DNA of 64,000 nt from Lepturacanthus savala. Lineage: Eukaryota; Chordata; Actinopteri; Scombriformes; Trichiuridae. The DNA is taken from NCBI GenBank assembly GCA_030544235.1, contig CM060465.1, positions 15,881,988 to 15,945,987 of the forward strand. The letters run 5' to 3'. The notes under the pieces were generated by a model that saw nothing but the letters and a program-made list of their open reading frames with translations, was not told the DNA's origin and ran no database searches. A program made the position numbers and the translations under genes. Shown piece after piece: positions 47,801 through 64,000 of this stretch (positions within the stretch are counted from its first letter, which is position 1; every line of letters starts with the position of its first letter).

Positions 47801-49477
47801 AGGATGGCGTGTTCACTGTGGAGGGGCCCGGCCTACTCTCTGCTACAGAGATCTGGGTTGAGTGAGTACTGAAGCAACTATCTTTCCCTTCAAACTCCTC
47901 ACATCGCTGCAATTACAGTACAACACAAGGAACAGAATGAGAGATGTGTTAGCATCCAGCATGAACATTAAAGTTAAAGCACAACGATGCGCTGGTATTT
48001 CCAATTCAAAAATATTTTTTTGTCACCAGATTAACAGTGTAGGCTGTTAATCTGCCCCTGTTCAACCAACTGGGGCAGTTGGTTGAACAGTTTGTCTTGA
48101 GATGTAACACCATGACCCATGGTGAAAAAAACAATTCATACCTCATGAATTTATCTCTATTAAACTTGGTACAATTATTCATGCCCAAGGATAATTGATA
48201 ATGACTCTTTATGTTGTGATTCAAACAGATCTATTGATTAATGCTTCTGTTAAGGAGAAGACCTCAAGGAATAGCCTGTAGCCTTTTTCTGTGAATTAAG
48301 GGGACTTCTGCTCAGCCATAGTTGAGCTGTATGTTGTGTGTTTTTACATGGCAATATGGAAAGTATAATAAGTAATTTACCCATTGGAGGTGTGCTGAAA
48401 ATGCACTTCATCAAACATCTTACTGTGGCTGCTTCGGCTTATACTGTTCCTCTCTGCAGTATTTCTAACTAATCCACTGAACAAATAGCTACAAAAATCT
48501 GCTGTAGTTTATGTTCACTTTATATTGAAGAATAGCTCCGCTAGCTAGCGGACCTCCACTAGAAGGCTATCATTCAGTTCCTGTACATTATTCACAATAA
48601 AAGTCTCCCAGTGGAGAAAATTTAACATGAAGCAGCAGCAGCTGCATGAAATGTTTTCATCAGCGGTAACTTAATACCACTCCGATATGACGGAAGTGAT
48701 CAGAAAACTTAAAATAAGACTCACATTTGAAAATAGAAACAGGTTGAAATTCTCCAGGTGTTTGAGTGCCACCAATAAAAAAAGTTACACTGCCATTCAA
48801 AAGTTTGGGGTCACTTAGAAATTTCCTTATTTTTGAAAGAAAACCACTCTTTTTCAATGAAGATACCTTTAAACTAATCACAAATACACTCCACGCATTG
48901 TTAATGTAGTAACTGACTATTCTAGCTGCAAATGTCTGTTTTATGGTGCAATATCTACATAGGTGTATAGAGGCCCATTTCCAGCAACTATCAGTCCCGT
49001 GTTCTAATAGTACAATGTGTTTGCTCATTGTGTCAGAAGGTTAATGTAATAAAAATTCAAACTCTTGGTGGTAAATAAAAATGTGACTTTTCATGGAAAA
49101 CACAAAATTGTCTAGTTGACGCCAAACCTTTGAACGGTAGTGTAAGTTGCACTTAAGTGGACACAATTTTGCATGTGAGTTTTCACCGCACTCTGGAGCA
49201 CTGCATTACATAGTTCAGTCCTTCCCCTTAATCACCTGTATGTTTCTCATGTTTAATCCATACATATCTCTTTCTTCCTTTTTTCAGGGGTCTTATTGAT
49301 CCAGGCCAGCAGACGTCTGTCTCCATATCCTTCTTACCCACGCGGAAAGGAGTGAGAAAGCTTGTGGCCGACTTTGACTCTAATCGGATGAAGGATGTGA
49401 AGGGAGTCGCCACTGTTGTTGTCCAGAGCCGCAGGGGGGAGTGTACTTTTACCCCCTTTAAATATTACTGTAACTAA
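38693..49477 (+). CDS. Transglutaminase (TGM2-like family), complete, 15 exons
   Basis: Calcium-dependent enzyme that forms glutamyl-lysine isopeptide crosslinks. Exons: 38693-38708, 40988-41158, 41501-41731, 42739-42857, 43216-43344, 43595-43772, 44661-44793, 44919-45022, 45221-45363, 45863-45962, 46296-46441, 46540-46669, 46751-46911, 47725-47861, 49288-49477. They sum to 2088 nt, 695 residues, in frame. Domain order: N-terminal beta-sandwich (RRGQPFSITLQC), catalytic core, two C-terminal beta-barrels. Catalytic residues are Cys272 (KYGQCWVFAGVACT), His329 (NFHCWVESW) and Asp352 (GWQVLDPTPQE); TG2 uses 277/335/358, so spacing is kept. Exon 1 contributes only MAYLK plus one base. The protein ends with an unusual ECTFTPFKYYCN tail. 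No signal peptide. Paralogue (tgm2-, tgm1- or tgm5-like) not resolved. Confidence 0.93.
38725..38808. repeat. (CTAT)n tetranucleotide microsatellite in transglutaminase intron 1
   Basis: About 21 CTAT units starting 16 bp after the exon 1 donor. It separates the tiny first exon from the rest of a 2.3-kb intron. Confidence 0.95.
39079..39752. mobile_element. hAT-type MITE with near-perfect 8-bp target duplication
   Basis: Ends CAGTGTTGGGGTAGTTAC and GTTACCCCCAACACTG; flanks AGAGTAGC (39071-39078) and AGAGTATC (39753-39760) differ at one base. The left arm is full of short GTAACTAGTTAC-like words. No transposase ORF. Lies in intron 1 of the transglutaminase gene. Confidence 0.88.
41991..42353 (+). 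mobile_element. Full-length SINE-like repeat with target duplication
   Basis: Flanked by TTGAGCC on both sides (41984-41990, 42354-42360). Begins GGGGCGACACGGTGGAGCAG, with CGGTGGAGCAGGGATTAGCG resembling a pol III A box and AGGTTCAAGACC a B box, then CGGGTACTCCGGCTTCCTCC. Ends with GTATAGAAGATGAGATG. Other copies in this window are at 56150-56441, 59154-59498, 33949-34148 and 32623-32722. The class is inferred from the boxes and variable-length duplications; I cannot exclude another class. Confidence 0.8.
44032..44070. repeat. Near-perfect 39-nt palindrome in transglutaminase intron 6
   Basis: Left arm CCCCCCAAGTCGCCCAGAA (44032-44050), single central C, right arm TTCTGGGCAACTTGGGGGG (44052-44070). 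One mismatch in 19 pairs. As RNA or single-stranded DNA it would form a strong, nearly loopless hairpin. Not part of any recognised transposon end. Confidence 0.9.
48788..49142. mobile_element. Tc1-type MITE, TA target duplication intact
   Basis: Left end CACTGCCATTCAAAAGTTTG and right end inverse of CACTACCGTTCAAAGGTTTG; TA on both sides (48786-48787, 49143-49144). The remaining 5' arm GGGGTCACTTAGAAATTTCC is typical of this fish family. 355 bp, no transposase. In the last intron of the transglutaminase gene. Confidence 0.9.
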
Positions 49478-50029
49478 CATATCTTATATTTTGTGAGATA
49501 ATGTGACATTTTTGTTCACATTTTCCATAGTGGCATTGCATTTCTAACATTTAAAATTTGTCCAAATCACTGAATATTAAATGACTATAATGAAACCCTC
49601 GGTCATGTTTGCCAGGTTAAAACATTTTTGCTATGTGATTTGTTATGTGTACATTATTCAGTATCTTATCACACCAAATCTGATTTTGTTACTTGATCAC
49701 CTTTTTGCACTGTAAACTAAAGATTAGTATGGGTGATCACACCTTTGTGGTTGCAGCCAATATGAAATAGCATTTCCCTTCCTCTTAGATCCTAAGGCCA
49801 TTTAAGTCCAGGCTAAAAATGTACTTTTATTCATTAGCATTTCAATCATCTTGATGTGTTTTACTTTGCCCATGTGTTGTTTATTTGTGCATATGAGTGG
49901 TGTGCCTCACTGTTTGCTTAATTTCAGTGATTTTACATTTGTGATTATGTCTGTACAGCAGTTTGGTGTTGTTTTTTAATTTTGCTTCATGAATAAATTT
50001 TATTTGATTCTGATTTCATAAACCCTTCA
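49478..50029. other. Transglutaminase 3' UTR and spacer
   Basis: No hexamer close to the stop is convincing; AATAAA appears near 49991 (GAATAAATTTTATTTGATTC) and could be either the gene's signal or the tail of an old LINE-like repeat. No coding exon is seen. Confidence 0.5.
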
Positions 50030-50270
50030 GAAATGTCCTTTTCAGAAACCTAATTGCACCCGCATCATCGGTGTTAACACTGTTATATGTCTCCTTGTCA
50101 TTTGTAGGCATGTCAGTGGCTGGCATGAGAGTCGAAGGTTGGCTCACGTCAAACTTATGACACTATAAACCTAAGCCTTAATGGGTGAAAACAAATGGTT
50201 GATTTGTTATCTTTCATAACTTTGAATACATTCTGCTGATGATGCTTCCATATATTTAGCTTGTGTTTAA
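50030..50270 (+). pseudogene. Degenerate copy of slc12a cotransporter exon 6 plus its acceptor and following intron
   Basis: CGCATCATCGGTGTTAACAC and TGTTATATGTCTCCTTGTC align with exon 6 of the downstream cotransporter (54825-54935), followed by GGCATGTCAGTGGCTGGCAT against GGCATTTCAACAGCTGGTAT and GAGTCGAAGGTTGGCTCA against GAGTCAAAGGTTAGCTCA. Similarity continues into the intron (GATTTGTTATCTTT, GAATACATTCTGCTGATGAT). Before the exon, AAATGTCCTTTTCAGAAAC mirrors the acceptor AAATGTTTTCTTCAGGAAC. The copy lacks about 22 nt of exon start and has an insertion of about 11 nt, so it cannot encode the transmembrane segment. It lies 2.5 kb upstream of the intact gene, same orientation. Confidence 0.85.
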
Positions 50271-50539
50271 ATACAATATACCTGGGCTAAGTGCAAGAGA
50301 CTGACATTGCAAACATACAGTAAGTTTGCCAGGAAGAATGTGTTATATATAGTGCCAGAACATATATTAGTCCTACCCACCACTTAAATACAACTTAAAG
50401 TGTAGCAACACTTTTTTTCCTTGTCATCTACTGCAAATATCAGTGTATCAAGAGGTACATGATTTAGAGGCTGTTGGTGGCTCCACACCTTACTAACAAT
50501 CTTTAAATATAATCTTTGTTTTCACCCATATGTGTAGGC

Positions 50540-51008
50540 CAGGGGTGTCAAACTCAGTTTAGTCCATGGGCTACATGCATCGCAATTTGATCTCACGTAG
50601 GTCGGACCAGTAAAAGTTTAAGTAAGTATAAAAACACCTACACATTTCTCCCCTCCTTTTTATGTACAGAAATACATTACATGATTAATTAACCTTCAAT
50701 TTAGAAAAAAAAGTGCAATTACAACAATATGATGTCTCCGTTATTATATATTCAATCAGTCTACTGTTGCCTGCATTGCAATTCAAAACATTTAGCCAAT
50801 AAACAATATCTACTTATTAAGAAGCATTTGAAGTTATCCCTGTCTTACAAACTATTTACAAATCAAAACTGTGAATATGTTGCTCAGTTGCTCACTGACT
50901 TCCCAAGAAATAGGAACTGTTACATTTTTTGTCATATCTCCTACAGTTATCAAGTGGAGCCTTTACTGGGCCAGTTCTGACCACCGGGCCACATGATTGA
51001 CACCCCTG
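50540..51008. mobile_element. hAT-type MITE with 8-bp target duplication
   Basis: Ends CAGGGGTGTCAAACTCA and TTGACACCCCTG; flanks GTGTAGGC (50532-50539) and GTGTAGAC (51009-51016). Inner words GTCGGACCAGTAAAAG and CTTTACTGGGCCAG pair imperfectly. The 83-residue ORF at 50729-50980 lies inside it and has no recognisable domain. Confidence 0.9.
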
Positions 51009-51016
51009 GTGTAGAC

Positions 51017-51115
51017 AGTTGTTTTAGGTAATTCACTACAAACAATTCACTATGAACAATGACCTTGGTTTGTCATTGTACGCTCTGTTTTGTACATTCT
51101 GTAGAGAGGGTGGGT

Positions 51116-51149
<34 letters not shown>

Positions 51150-52582
51150 GTGTGCATGTGAGTTATGCATTGCTGTAAACGACTATGTAAACTGAGGTCT
51201 CAGCCAATTGAGCAGTTTGTACAATGTGTGAGCCATCAGCTGAACATGAAAGGTTCAGGACAGTGCAGACCGATGTGTAGTAACGCTATGGCACAGAACT
51301 AAGGAAAACGTGCAAGCAGCTGCAAAAAGCATGGCATGTTTTCTGTCCTGGGTTTGCTACATGGTCAAAGAGATGCTAGTGATAGAGATAAGAATAATTT
51401 TGTTCTAGATGCATTCATTCTTCTTTTTGTTCAATAACAAATTCACTTTTCAGACATAAAGCAAAAATGAGATATCTTGTCTTTAACAAAGCCTGTTAAG
51501 AGTTTTTACAGTATAACTAAAGATAAATGAAATGTGGCTTTCCTCAACTGAAGTGTGCAAGGTGTGAATGGCACATTTTTAATTTTTTTATTTAAATGTG
51601 GATAATTTAGATTTTATTTAAAGCTGTAGTGTAGAAGTTCTGTCTCCATTTGCTGCTGGTGAAGCATAATTATATGCAAAAAATCACCACCAAAACCTGT
51701 CATTAGCAGAATTTGTAGAGCCACAAAATAGTATTGTTTTATCGACAATGAATGCAGCTGATAGAAGTGTGTGCAATAACACAAGATTAAAAAAGTCAAT
51801 CTACAGTGAAACACAGATGGATTTACCTGGTGGTGATAAACTGAATCAGCATTGTGTGAACTCTTTTAGTAAGTGCTTGGATGTATCAAATATAGACCTA
51901 TATTCATATTTAAAAGTCCCACACTACAGCTTTAACAGTGTGTGGTAATGCTAGAAATCTCAAAACTCACAGCAAAGAGTAAACCTGTGTAATCTCTCTT
52001 TCAACTTCTAATATTTTTATTTAACAGTCCAGCATTGATGACTTTGTGTCGACTCTGTCAAGGTCACCTCTGAGGTTAGCTGCTGTGTGTAATGAAGCTG
52101 TTTACAACTTACATTCTAACTAAAAATCCATTCAGGAGATTAATCATTAGTAATTGGGATTATGTGACAAAAGTAAAAGGAAATAACAGGATCATCAGAA
52201 GGACATTCAAGGACATTTCTATAAATAATCCTTTATGTTCCAGATAGCATGACTAAAAACTGATTTTGGTTGACCCTGCAATGTGTAATTGTCCATATCA
52301 GCCATAATAGTCCCTGTTATGAGTCTTGTTTGACTGTTCAGTGAACCAGCCTCACATGGCCTGGAGCTCTTCCTGCTTGGTGAAAGTCAAATATAAAACC
52401 AACCTTCACAATAAAGCCTCCTTCATTCACCTTAGACTACAGAATGGCTCCATCACCTTGACTGACGATAAGCAGTTGGACAAATCTGACAATACCCAAT
52501 TAGACGAAACCTGCATCAAACAAACTGGCTGATCAAGCTGTTTCTTAGATTAAATCCATCCAAGACCATTCTGCCATTCTGA
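51017..52582. other. Spacer and probable 5' region of the cotransporter gene, with a GT repeat
   Basis: A GT microsatellite lies at 51121-51150. No TATA box at a convincing distance, and no conserved coding exon, are seen before the ATG at 52583. The open frame 52326-52532 (CSVNQPHMAWSSSC) has no similarity I recognise; it may be 5' UTR. Confidence 0.5.
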
Positions 52583-63708
<11,126 letters not shown>

Positions 63709-64000
63709 GTAAGAACTCTGCACCAATCATTGAAATGAATGTAATATTTTGGCAATATGCATGCATGAATAAAATAAATGCTGCATGGATATCATGCAGT
63801 TATAGATGTTTTTCACCACAGACAATTTGATTATTATATCAAGAAACAGCTGGAAATCAATGATTGTAACTAATAGCATTATTGATGATTCTAGTCCATT
63901 TAAATGGCATTAGCTGATTTTTAGGCCACTTGGGGGCAGCAGAACCAAGCTGCAAACATAACTGGCATATACTGTACAGTATATTGACATGTCAAATACC

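Noticed and set aside
50729..50980. 83-residue ORF as a possible novel small protein
   Set aside because: It lies wholly inside an hAT MITE and has no conserved domain.
52326..52532. Upstream ORF as a first coding exon of the cotransporter
   Set aside because: No similarity to any NCC N terminus; the exon at 52583 starts MELP like human MAELP and gives an expected length.

Overview
The window looks like nuclear DNA of a ray-finned fish. The genes are spliced, vertebrate-type and match human proteins closely. The introns and spacers carry fish-style Tc1/mariner, hAT and pogo elements, SINEs and long microsatellites. There is no operon, CRISPR array or other prokaryotic feature. Coding assignments come from reading the translation and matching remembered family sequences; no search was run. 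Layout: (1) 1-441, + strand: the last two coding exons of a beta-galactoside alpha-2,3-sialyltransferase, best matched to st3gal2, followed by a long non-coding stretch. (2) 8232-23016, - strand: the complete coding part of cytosolic alanyl-tRNA synthetase (aars1). It has 19 coding exons, and the summed exon length of 2901 nt is an exact multiple of three. A 5' non-coding exon and promoter lie near 24.8-25.05 kb. Its introns hold a Tc1-type MITE, an hAT MITE with a perfect 8-bp target duplication, and a pogo-like transposon that has lost its catalytic core. (3) 26600-28607, + strand: exosc6 (MTR3), an RNA exosome ring subunit, in two exons. (4) 28.8-38.4 kb: a gene-free, repeat-dense spacer with decayed Tc1 transposase remnants, an intact-ended MITE, SINEs and TA/GT microsatellites. 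(5) 38693-49477, + strand: a complete 15-exon transglutaminase of about 695 residues with an intact Cys-His-Asp triad, a TATA box and a consensus CRE. (6) 50.0-51.0 kb: a degenerate copy of one exon (plus intron) of the next gene, then an hAT MITE. (7) 52583-63708 and beyond the window, + strand: a thiazide-sensitive-type Na-Cl cotransporter (slc12a3/slc12a10 family), 22 exons, with the C-terminal end missing. The genes belong to unrelated housekeeping and tissue pathways (glycan sialylation, tRNA charging, RNA decay, protein crosslinking, ion transport). st3gal2, aars1 and exosc6 also lie near each other on human chromosome 16q22, so their proximity probably reflects old synteny. The most informative observations are the slc12a exon relic (evidence of a lost tandem copy), a composite ATF4/CEBP-type site upstream of aars1, the catalytic-core-deleted pogo element that still has its DNA-binding and acidic-tail segments, and a tandem duplication of a splice donor in the cotransporter later hit by a SINE-like insertion. 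I found no clearly new biological system.
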